The translations under genes and the position numbers were made by a program. A DNA stretch of 64,000 nt from Clostridia bacterium. GTDB lineage: Bacteria; Bacillota; Clostridia; Christensenellales; Christensenellaceae. Below are positions 52,644 to 60,085 of the stretch, in pieces (the stretch's first letter is position 1; each line of letters begins with the position of its first letter). Below the pieces are notes generated by a model. The model worked only from the letters and a program-made list of their open reading frames with translations. It did not search any database and was not told the DNA's origin. The stretch spans positions 28,960 to 92,959 of the forward strand of contig JAFXKX010000001.1 in the NCBI GenBank assembly GCA_017531505.1, read 5' to 3'.

Positions 52644-54270
52644 TGAATACACCCTCCCTCTTGGCATTGTCTACCCGATGGCAGGAGAGCAGATCACTGA
52701 TCTCGCAGCTTTCGGGATTCATCTTACGGATCGTAGTACCGTATTTTTGTTCGTACATTTCAAAAGTGCCGCACTTGAGCATGGTGATCTTGAGCGGATC
52801 AATGCCCAGTATTTTTTTCAGATCTTCATAGTCCTGATCCAGATAGCGGAAATAGATGCCCAACTGTTCCTGCAGAATGCGGATACTGATGGCACTGTTG
52901 ACCAGGTTGCTGCGCTGCAGTTCTACATACAGGTGCATATACGGGCGATAATCTTCGTTGAATTCTTTCTTGACGGTCCAGGCGGCAATGGGCAGTCTGG
53001 ACAACTGGATCGCCTGATTGATGGATTTTTCGGTGATACGGGTAAATCCTGCAATGTCGATGACCGACGGAACACGGTCGATATACTGGAAGCGGGGAAT
53101 ATTGTTGCCGTCCAGCTGGCTGCCGATGCCGGTGCAGCGGAAAACGTCACCTACACGGTAACGGGCAAATGCGCCGCCCTTGAGTACAGTCAGAACGATC
53201 TCGTAAATGCCGCCGGGCACTACCTGATCCCACAGGATAGTCTTGGGCTGGTAAGAGGGATCGGCCATATTTTTATCCAGTTCATCTTCCGGAATAAACT
53301 CATAGAAGCAGGCATCCGGGAAGAAGTATACGCCTTCGCGGTTCCATGTTTCACAGCCGATGCAGGTAGGCTCGGTGCCCGCGAACAGTTCCATAGGCGG
53401 AACGCCCCACATTTTTTCCAGATCGGCTTTATAGCAGCGGTTATCGGTGCCGGCAAACATAAAGCCTTTGAGATGGAACAGGTCTTTGGGCAGTATCTCA
53501 CGATTTTCCTTCTTGCATTTTTTCTTTGCAATCAGGTAACGGATGATCATTTTCAGTGGCTTGCCGAAAATACGTTCCCGCAGGCTCTTCTTTTCGGATT
53601 GCATAGAGGTCAGAGATTGGCTGACATAATATAATACGCTACCCAGGCCGAACAGATATTCGATCCCCTTCTTCATGCCTAACTTGAAGCCCAGTGAATT
53701 ACGCTCTTTGAAACCCATGGAAACGGCTTCTTTTGCGGAAGGCAGGAATTCAAAGTCGATCTCGTCTTCCAGCAGCAGCGGGAGCAATCCGGTAACAAAG
53801 GGAAGCGGGGCCAGAGCATACAACATATGGTCGGTAACGCTGATGTCAAACTCACCCTTTGCGCGGCTGGTAGTCAGGATCAGACAGCTGATAACGTTGT
53901 GTTTGAACGTATCCAGCATACCTTTGGTATACGGTGCGGTCTTGATGGGGTGGACGCCGCCCTCCCATGTGGTCTGTACCCATAATACCGGGTCGGCAGG
54001 CAGGGATTTACGCTGCTTTGCCAGCAGGACGGGTGCATAGTCCTCATAAGTAGTCAGCGGCACCATCTCCCGGAACTCTTCGAGCGTACGGGGGTACTTG
54101 CCTTTGAGAATGCTCTGCCCCAATTCGCTGGCAGACCACAACTCGATCTGCTCCATCAGCAGGCGTTTTTGAATGTTCATAAATTCCTCGGAAGTCAGGG
54201 TCAGAAACCCACAGTATTCTTCCCATAGTTCTTCTTTGGAATATTGATGAAGTTTCTCTTGGAATCTCAC
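52630..54270 (-). CDS. GH3-family adenylating enzyme
   Basis: 546 residues resembling GH3 auxin-responsive-promoter proteins: TTWEGGVHPIKTAPYTKG (P-loop-like), YFFPDACFYEFIPEDE, GGIYEIVLTVLKGGAFARYRVGDVF and a C-terminal cap domain. GH3 proteins adenylate a carboxylic acid and attach it to an amino acid; bacterial members are little studied. ATG 54270 overlaps the previous stop as ATGA. Its place between an ICMT-like and two c-di-GMP genes is unusual. Confidence 0.84.
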   Translation of the reverse strand: MRFQEKLHQYSKEELWEEYCGFLTLTSEEFMNIQKRLLMEQIELWSASELGQSILKGKYPRTLEEFREMVPLTTYEDYAPVLLAKQRKSLPADPVLWVQTTWEGGVHPIKTAPYTKGMLDTFKHNVISCLILTTSRAKGEFDISVTDHMLYALAPLPFVTGLLPLLLEDEIDFEFLPSAKEAVSMGFKERNSLGFKLGMKKGIEYLFGLGSVLYYVSQSLTSMQSEKKSLRERIFGKPLKMIIRYLIAKKKCKKENREILPKDLFHLKGFMFAGTDNRCYKADLEKMWGVPPMELFAGTEPTCIGCETWNREGVYFFPDACFYEFIPEDELDKNMADPSYQPKTILWDQVVPGGIYEIVLTVLKGGAFARYRVGDVFRCTGIGSQLDGNNIPRFQYIDRVPSVIDIAGFTRITEKSINQAIQLSRLPIAAWTVKKEFNEDYRPYMHLYVELQRSNLVNSAISIRILQEQLGIYFRYLDQDYEDLKKILGIDPLKITMLKCGTFEMYEQKYGTTIRKMNPESCEISDLLSCHRVDNAKREGVFNEWI

Positions 54271-54857
54271 GATGGATCCTCCTTGGTGTGTGTGCGGGAG
54301 ATACGCTTCCGCACGGTGTGTATACTTTGCTTATTCGGTATCAGAAAAGGGACTCTTTTCCGATACGCGGGATAATCGGTAAAAATTCTGGGGAAGGTGA
54401 TACGGTCCTGAAACCATACATACAACAGGTTGAGTAAGGAGAACCATAGACCCTTCCATAACAGCGGGGTTGGCAAAGCGGCCAAACCGGCAAATAAGTA
54501 CATGGCGCCAAAACAGAGCACACCGGGATGCCGGCATAACCCATATACGCCCCGGTCACATACCGTACGTGCCTGTGAAGGCTGACCGGTATACGATTCG
54601 CCAAAGGGAACGGCGAAGAACAAACAGTAGATCAGTGCGGCAAAACTGCCTGCGGCACAAAGCAGCAGCAACCAGTCTGTGCTACTGACGGCCCCTATAC
54701 GGAATGCTGCATACAGATCCCATACAGAGATACCGCCAAGGAGCAAAAGCCCTGTGGGAAATAACAGGCGCAGCAGTGGCCGTTTCCAGCGAAAATCGTT
54801 AATGTCTGACAGTACAAATAACCCGAATGCGGCTGTACCCAATATCGCAGATATCAT
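54267..54857 (-). CDS. Isoprenylcysteine carboxyl methyltransferase-like membrane protein
   Basis: 196 residues with four to five membrane helices. The segment GVYGLCRHPGVLCF holds the RHP motif of ICMT/PEMT methyltransferases, with a later Tyr/Arg-rich AYRKRVPF tail. The family methylates lipids or membrane-attached thiols with SAM. It starts 15 bases after the GGDEF/EAL gene. Confidence 0.75.
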   Translation of the reverse strand: MISAILGTAAFGLFVLSDINDFRWKRPLLRLLFPTGLLLLGGISVWDLYAAFRIGAVSSTDWLLLLCAAGSFAALIYCLFFAVPFGESYTGQPSQARTVCDRGVYGLCRHPGVLCFGAMYLFAGLAALPTPLLWKGLWFSLLNLLYVWFQDRITFPRIFTDYPAYRKRVPFLIPNKQSIHTVRKRISRTHTKEDPS

Positions 54858-54872
54858 AAAGCCCCCGTCGGA

Positions 54873-57173
54873 TCAATCTTGCTCATCCCGGGAAACGGTG
54901 GTTTCCATACCGGGTTCATACAGTACAAAGCCGTTTTTACCGCGCTCTTTGGCGATATAGACAGCGGTATCTGCACGGTCGAGCAGCTCTTTATACGATC
55001 TTCCGTCTTCCGGGAAGACAGCGGCACCGATACTGCAGGTGGCAGGATATTCGATGGCACCGTTGCGGTAGGGGAACTGGAAACTCTCCCACAGTTTGGT
55101 CAGGCGGTTTTCCAGATCTTTTTTGCCGATACCGGTAGCAAATACAACAAATTCGTCACCGCCGTACCGCGCGACCACATCGGAGTGACGGAATGCGCCC
55201 AGCAAACGCTTGGCAACATAGCAAATGACATCATCGCCGACCATGTGACCAAGGGTATCGTTGACCTGCTTGAAGTTATCCATATCTACGAAAATCATGG
55301 CGGCAGAAGAAAGGTTTCCTTTTTTGAGGGCTTCTGCAGCGGTCGATTCGAAGTATTCACGGTTGTATACGCCGGTCAGGGCGTCGCGATTGGCTTTTTC
55401 GCGCCAGCGATCCACCTCGTTCTTCCAGGTGGATGTATTGACAAGTACGCCGGAGATCACCGCAGGATGGGTGGATTCTCTGTGCATATTTACTTCCAGC
55501 CAGTCGTAATGTCCGTCTGCGGTATAGAATCGTAATGTATTCTCTACCCATCCGTCTTCCTTCTGGCAGCGTTCCAGCAAACGGAAGAAATCTTTGCGAT
55601 CGTTTTCGTGGATCAGGTTGGAGTGACGGAACATAGAGGTTGCAGCCGGGAAAGATACTTCGCCCTGCTGCAGGGGGGAGAACAGATGAGAGAAAGAGAT
55701 CACGTCTTCCTCGGGCATCCAGGAGAACATGATGACGCTGTGATTTTCATCTGCGTCGGCAGCAGCTTTTTTGGGCTGTGCATCGGTATCGATATAACGG
55801 AGCCGGCCGTCGGTATAGGCGGTGCGGCGGAATTCATCCATCGGCATGGGGCGGAAATAGAAGAAGCCCTGAACTGCATCACAGGCTGCCTGCCTGAGGT
55901 ATTGGATCTGGCTTTCATTATCAATGCCTTCGGCAACGGTGCGGATCTGCAATTGAGAAGCCATCTTGAGGATCGCTTCGATGGTGATGCGGTTACGGCG
56001 ATTATTGCTTTCACTGTCAAAGAAACTGCTGTCCAGTTTGAGGGTGTTGATCTCCAATTCACGCAGCAGGTGCAGCGGAACAAAACTTTTGCCGAAATTG
56101 TCCAGTGCACAGCCAAAGCCTGCGGCATGCAGACGGTCTATCGTCTGACGCAAAATAGAAACATCCTCATAGAAGAAAGATTCGCTGAGTTCAAATTCAA
56201 ACAAAGCGGGCTCCAGATCGTGCTCGCGGCAAATGGCAGCATACTCTTCGGCAAAGTCAGGGGTATGCAGATGCTCGCGGGAGAAATTGATGGAGATAGG
56301 GCAGGGTTCGATGCCTTCGCGCTTCCATTGAGACAGTTTTTTGCAGACAGCGGTAAAGATATATTTATCCACACGCTGCATCAGGTGGTGTTCTTCCAGA
56401 ACGGGAATAAACGTGCCCGGGGTGAGAAGCCCGCGGATAGGATGCCGCCAACGGACCAATGCTTCTGCACCGAAAATGCGATTGTCGCCCAACTGTACCT
56501 TGGGCTGCAGGTATACGATAAAATCGTGATCCGCGAGGGAACGCTCCAACTGTTCGGCAAGCTCCCATCTGCGGCGGGGAGAATCCTGATCAGTCTTTTT
56601 GCAGAACAGATAACGGGCGGTGCTGCGGGTGCTCTCGATCAGTTCCAGCGTACGGGCCTGCATGGCTTCGGGGGAATCTGCAGAGGAATCTGCGATACAG
56701 ACGCCAAAACACAGATCCAGCAGGAACGGGGAGGTCCGCAGTTCGTTGAAGCGGTTGATGTTATCAAAAATATTGCTAAGGCGTACGCGAATGGCCTCTT
56801 CCTGCTGTGCCTGCAGGATAAAGGCAAATACGCCGTCGTGCATACGGGCACAGGGCTCGCGTTTACCCAGCTGAGCGGATAATGTACGGTAAATATGGCG
56901 CAGCACTTCACGGCAATGCTCTGTATCAAAGGCCTGGCGGATCTGCGGATAGTTACGCAACTTCATAACGACCAGAGAATAGGCGGAACCTTTCTTATTG
57001 CGGCGAAGTGCACGGAAAAAACCGTCGGCCCCCAGACCGCCGGTAATCGCATCAGTATATGTATGGGCTGCCCGGCGTGCGTTGCGTCTGCAGCACAGCA
57101 ATAGTACTGCGGCCAGTCCGGTCAGCAGGATCACGCTTATGATCAATATGGTAGAGAGATCGATGCCTGCCAT
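54873..57173 (-). CDS. GGDEF-EAL-PAS-GGDEF protein
   Basis: 766 residues: one membrane helix, a degenerate GGDEF domain (~40-195), EAL (~205-455), PAS (~480-590) and an intact GGDEF (~595-760, GGDEF at 671-675). The EAL motif is EAL (237-239) and NFSRE and ELSES are kept, but the metal motif DDFG reads DNFG (358-359), so phosphodiesterase activity may be lost. The C-terminal cyclase looks active. ATG 57173 has TGGGAG before it. First gene of the operon. Confidence 0.9.
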   Translation of the reverse strand: MAGIDLSTILIISVILLTGLAAVLLLCCRRNARRAAHTYTDAITGGLGADGFFRALRRNKKGSAYSLVVMKLRNYPQIRQAFDTEHCREVLRHIYRTLSAQLGKREPCARMHDGVFAFILQAQQEEAIRVRLSNIFDNINRFNELRTSPFLLDLCFGVCIADSSADSPEAMQARTLELIESTRSTARYLFCKKTDQDSPRRRWELAEQLERSLADHDFIVYLQPKVQLGDNRIFGAEALVRWRHPIRGLLTPGTFIPVLEEHHLMQRVDKYIFTAVCKKLSQWKREGIEPCPISINFSREHLHTPDFAEEYAAICREHDLEPALFEFELSESFFYEDVSILRQTIDRLHAAGFGCALDNFGKSFVPLHLLRELEINTLKLDSSFFDSESNNRRNRITIEAILKMASQLQIRTVAEGIDNESQIQYLRQAACDAVQGFFYFRPMPMDEFRRTAYTDGRLRYIDTDAQPKKAAADADENHSVIMFSWMPEEDVISFSHLFSPLQQGEVSFPAATSMFRHSNLIHENDRKDFFRLLERCQKEDGWVENTLRFYTADGHYDWLEVNMHRESTHPAVISGVLVNTSTWKNEVDRWREKANRDALTGVYNREYFESTAAEALKKGNLSSAAMIFVDMDNFKQVNDTLGHMVGDDVICYVAKRLLGAFRHSDVVARYGGDEFVVFATGIGKKDLENRLTKLWESFQFPYRNGAIEYPATCSIGAAVFPEDGRSYKELLDRADTAVYIAKERGKNGFVLYEPGMETTVSRDEQD

Positions 57174-57236
57174 AATATATACTCCCAAGATAAATAAGGC
57201 ATTTTTCTGCGAATATACAGATAATATACCACACTA

Positions 57237-57265
57237 AGTATAACACGCCCGATACACCACTTCAA
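57237..57265 (-). promoter_or_regulatory. Promoter of the c-di-GMP operon
   Basis: Minus-strand TTGAAG (57265-57260), 17-base spacer, TATACT (57242-57237). Confidence 0.68.
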
Positions 57266-57334
57266 CGATTTGCAAGGGGAAAAACATAAAAAAAGACATA
57301 AATAAAGCGGTTTTTTGCGAAAATTGTCCTTGTG

Positions 57335-57364
57335 TTGCAAAAAATATATGTTCGGAGATATAAT
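57335..57364 (+). promoter_or_regulatory. Sortase promoter
   Basis: TTGCAA (57335-57340), 18-base spacer, perfect TATAAT (57359-57364). Divergent from the c-di-GMP operon promoter. Confidence 0.68.
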
Positions 57365-57431
57365 GTATAAGGTAAACATTGTATTTTACCGGATACACCG
57401 ATCGCACAGACTTGGTGTGCCAGGAGAGGAT

Positions 57432-58238
57432 ATGAAGCAGGATATACGAAGCATCATCAGAATAATATTGATCTTTATTATGATCGGCAGTCTGGTATGG
57501 CTGGGCGTGATTCAGTGGGGCAACCATCAGAGAGATCAGGTCTATGACGAGGCAGAGGAACTGTTCGAAGAGGTGGAAGTTTCCTCGGTACAGCAGGAAC
57601 AGCAAGAGAATACCGGGCCTACGCTTGTCAACACGTATACAGACCCGGTGATCGATGAATTGAAGAGCAAAAGTCTGGTATCGTTGCAGGCAGTCAATCC
57701 GGATGTGATCGGGTGGATCTATATCCCCGATACCAAGGTGTCCTATCCGTTGGTACAGGGTACAGATAACGAGTATTATCTCAATAACACCTGGAAAGAT
57801 ACCCCCAATATCGGCGGTGCCATCTTTATGGAGTGCGGCAACAATGCAGACATGACCGACTTTAATACCATCATTTATGGGCACAATATGCGCGGCGGGT
57901 CTATGTTCGGCACGCTGAAGAACTATCAGAAGGCGAAGTACTGGCAGGAACACCCCTATATCTATATCATGCACGAGGGCGGGGTTTATCGGTACGAGAT
58001 CTTTGCGGCGCACAAAGTGCAGCTCAACACCATCGTATATGGTATGCAGATCGAAAACCCCAAGCAGCGGGAGGAATTGATCCGCTTTGCACTGGACTAT
58101 TCCGCTATCGATACGGGCATAGAGCCTACGGAAGACGACAAGATACTCACCCTGTCTACCTGCTCCACCAGCGCCAAGGCACGCTGGGTAGTGCAGGCGG
58201 TATGGAACCCCGAGGAATCGTATCATAAACCGCAGTAA
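57432..58238 (+). CDS. srtB: Class B sortase
   Basis: 268 residues. N-terminal membrane helix (~8-28), then the sortase barrel with His in YGHNM (151), catalytic Cys in TLSTCS (244) and Arg at 251. The VIGWIYIPDTKVSYPLVQG segment is typical of class B. In Clostridia such enzymes anchor (S/P/N)PxTG proteins; the Cna-B protein at 41765 ends with APKTGD and is the plausible substrate. AGGAGAGG precedes ATG 57432. Confidence 0.9.
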   Translation: MKQDIRSIIRIILIFIMIGSLVWLGVIQWGNHQRDQVYDEAEELFEEVEVSSVQQEQQENTGPTLVNTYTDPVIDELKSKSLVSLQAVNPDVIGWIYIPDTKVSYPLVQGTDNEYYLNNTWKDTPNIGGAIFMECGNNADMTDFNTIIYGHNMRGGSMFGTLKNYQKAKYWQEHPYIYIMHEGGVYRYEIFAAHKVQLNTIVYGMQIENPKQREELIRFALDYSAIDTGIEPTEDDKILTLSTCSTSAKARWVVQAVWNPEESYHKPQ

Positions 58239-58254
58239 GAGAAAATGAAATAGA

Positions 58255-58337
58255 AAAACTCCTTGCTTTCCGCCCATTGGCGCAGCAAGGAGTTTTTATT
58301 AGGATAAAGAAAACCCTCCGTACGGAGTGTACCATCC
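58255..58337. repeat. 83-bp direct repeat, copy 1
   Basis: Identical to 58973-59055 (offset 718). It contains a terminator stem (AAAACTCCTTGCT / AGCAAGGAGTTTT) and, on the minus strand, the last 12 codons (GWYTPYGGFSLS) of the 180-residue gene. Also terminates the sortase gene. Confidence 0.93.
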
Positions 58338-58841
58338 CTTCATATTTTTTTCTTTGTCGAAAATATTTTTGATCAGATACCGATATAATCTTTCGCTTGG
58401 CCAAATATGTTCCTCATCATAATAATAGTGCATTGGTAATTCCAGCAACGGGATGGGGGAATCGGTGATGCCTCTGAAATGAACCTGTGCTTCGTCGCGA
58501 TACCCACAATAGCTTTTTTCGTCTATGCCCATCTTTCTGTTGCGAAAAGGTTCATAATCAAGTGCGTTACACAGTGGAAGTAAGGTTTCTAACTGCTGTT
58601 CGATGAGTTTTATTCCGCAAGAAAAAATAATTTTTGCTTGATATGATGCATCTTTGACCGGAACGGGTTTGAATTTTGTGTTTCCGGATGAAATCCATTT
58701 TGCGGGGTACTGATGTTTCCAATCATAAACCTGATAGGAAAGTTCTCTTGCGGGAATATTTAAGACAATGATACTATTGGGGTTACCATGCCCAATCGTT
58801 TCAATAAATTCGATTTTCGAAAAATAAATAGGCTTCTGCAT
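58299..58841 (-). CDS. Uncharacterised 180-residue protein with duplicated 3' end
   Basis: I do not recognise the family. The protein begins MQKPIYFSKIEFIETIGHGN and is rich in Ile, Tyr and Lys; it has no signal or membrane segment. The C-terminal tail GWYTPYGGFSLS is encoded within the 83-bp repeat and also remains as a fragment in copy 2 upstream. The gene is visibly more AT-rich than its neighbours, which suggests transfer. ATG 58841 has GGCAGG before it. Confidence 0.65.
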   Translation of the reverse strand: MQKPIYFSKIEFIETIGHGNPNSIIVLNIPARELSYQVYDWKHQYPAKWISSGNTKFKPVPVKDASYQAKIIFSCGIKLIEQQLETLLPLCNALDYEPFRNRKMGIDEKSYCGYRDEAQVHFRGITDSPIPLLELPMHYYYDEEHIWPSERLYRYLIKNIFDKEKNMKGWYTPYGGFSLS

Positions 58842-58972
58842 TGTTTTACCTGCCGTATAAGTGTGATTTATAACAAAATAGCATAAAGCATATAAAAAGT
58901 AAATTTGCATAGTATAAAGCCAGCCATGGCAACATCGCGATTGGAAATCAAATTCGTTTTGTTTATAAGTAT

Positions 58973-59055
58973 AAAACTCCTTGCTTTCCGCCCATTGGCG
59001 CAGCAAGGAGTTTTTATTAGGATAAAGAAAACCCTCCGTACGGAGTGTACCATCC
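58973..59055. repeat. 83-bp direct repeat, copy 2
   Basis: Identical to 58255-58337. Here the minus-strand tail codons GWYTPYGGFSLS have no gene in front of them, so it looks like the remnant end of a former neighbour gene or the scar of an insertion. Confidence 0.93.
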
Positions 59056-59150
59056 TGTCTGTTTTAAGGAATGGTGCGAAGCAAGGAAGGTTTCGCTATA
59101 GGGAAAGCCACAGAAGTGTGATAAAATATAGCAGAAGGGGTGTGCGGGCA

Positions 59151-59744
59151 ATGAAGATATATTTGATCGAGCAGGATAATCAAAAATTTCTGTTTTTAAA
59201 AGCATATTTTGAACAAGAAAATGTAGAATTGGTAAACGACAGTTTTGCACATTTTATGAAACAAAATAAAGTGCAATGCGTGGTTTCGCCTGCCAATGCT
59301 TTTGGACTGATGGATGGCGGTTATGACTTGGCGATCACACAATGGTATGGGAATCAGTTGCAAGAACGGGTACAGGCATACATCATAGAACATTTCTATG
59401 GCGAACAACCTGTGGGGACAAGTTTTATCATTGAGGCTGATCAAACGGAACAATACCTGATACATACGCCGACTATGCAAACACCGCAGCTGATCGAGGA
59501 TCCGAGAGTGATCTATCAGTGTATGCGGTCGACCTTGATAGAAGCAAGAAAAAATCATATGGAAAGTATTTTGATCCCGATGTTCGGAGGGTCTTGTGGA
59601 GGCGTGCATCCCCAGATTATTGCAAAAATGATGTGGAAGGCGTATAAGCAATTAGAGACTCCGCCTGCCAAAATAAATTGGGAATATGCCAATAAAACGG
59701 AAGTTGCGCCGGAAACACATTTTAGAGTGGTAGAAGATTTTTGA
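59151..59744 (+). CDS. Macro-domain protein
   Basis: 197 residues. The macro signature VVSPANAFGLMDGGYDLAI lies near residue 45, and the second ligand loop LIPMFGGSCGGVHPQIIA near 145. Macro domains bind or hydrolyse ADP-ribose and its derivatives. The size and C-terminal part resemble stand-alone macro proteins, often of phage or defence loci. ATG 59151 has AGAAGGGG upstream; TGATAAAAT (extended -10) lies about 30 bases further. It follows repeat copy 2 on a possible insertion hotspot. Confidence 0.78.
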   Translation: MKIYLIEQDNQKFLFLKAYFEQENVELVNDSFAHFMKQNKVQCVVSPANAFGLMDGGYDLAITQWYGNQLQERVQAYIIEHFYGEQPVGTSFIIEADQTEQYLIHTPTMQTPQLIEDPRVIYQCMRSTLIEARKNHMESILIPMFGGSCGGVHPQIIAKMMWKAYKQLETPPAKINWEYANKTEVAPETHFRVVEDF

Positions 59745-59777
59745 TCCGATCAAAATCTTCAAAAAGAAAGTCATAGT

Positions 59778-59837
59778 ATAAAACTCCTTGTTTTACAAAT
59801 GCTAACCGTAAAATTTGTAAAGCAAGGCGTTTTTTGT
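59778..59837 (+). terminator. Long hairpin terminator after the macro-domain gene
   Basis: Stem CCTTG-TTTTACAAAT / ATTTGTAAAG-CAAGG and T-run. It begins with AGTATAAAACTCCTTG (59775-59790), identical to 58968-58983 at repeat copy 2; its TTTACAA / TTGTAAA stem also resembles the spoVT leader at 63720-63750. Confidence 0.75.
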
Positions 59838-59840
59838 ATA

Positions 59841-59880
59841 TATGAAAGCAACAGGAATCGTACGCCGTATTGATGATTAG
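59841..59880 (+). pseudogene. 5' fragment of spoVT (12 codons, then stop)
   Basis: Thirty-seven bases (59841-59877), including ATG and MKATGIVRRIDD, are identical to the start of spoVT at 63772-63808, then TAG follows. There is no ribosome site. This marks the left junction of a 3.9-kb insert carrying the adhesin gene. Confidence 0.88.
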
Positions 59881-60030
59881 GTTATAATAGGTGTAAGATC
59901 AATATTCGTATCGCAAGCAACACACTTCTTTTGCCGTAGCAAGAGCCGGAGATATCATCAAACATTTTAGATATACTCAGGCGTCGGAAGCTAAAATATG
60001 AATACACCGTTTATATTAGAAACAAAAAAG
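59881..60030. other. Intergenic stretch with no recognised feature
   Basis: Between the spoVT fragment and the adhesin terminator I see no gene, RNA or repeat. Confidence 0.5.
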
Positions 60031-60066
60031 AAAAGGGTTGCCTCACAGAGCAACCCTTTTTGAGAT
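60031..60066 (-). terminator. Intrinsic terminator of the adhesin gene
   Basis: Stem GGGTTGC / GCAACCC with an 8-base loop; on the minus strand a T-rich tail follows. Confidence 0.88.
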
Positions 60067-60085
60067 TGAGTTATTATTCTACTTA

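Noticed and set aside
59151..59744. Macro-domain gene as evidence of a prophage
   Set aside because: No phage structural, integrase or lysis genes are nearby; macro proteins also occur outside phages.
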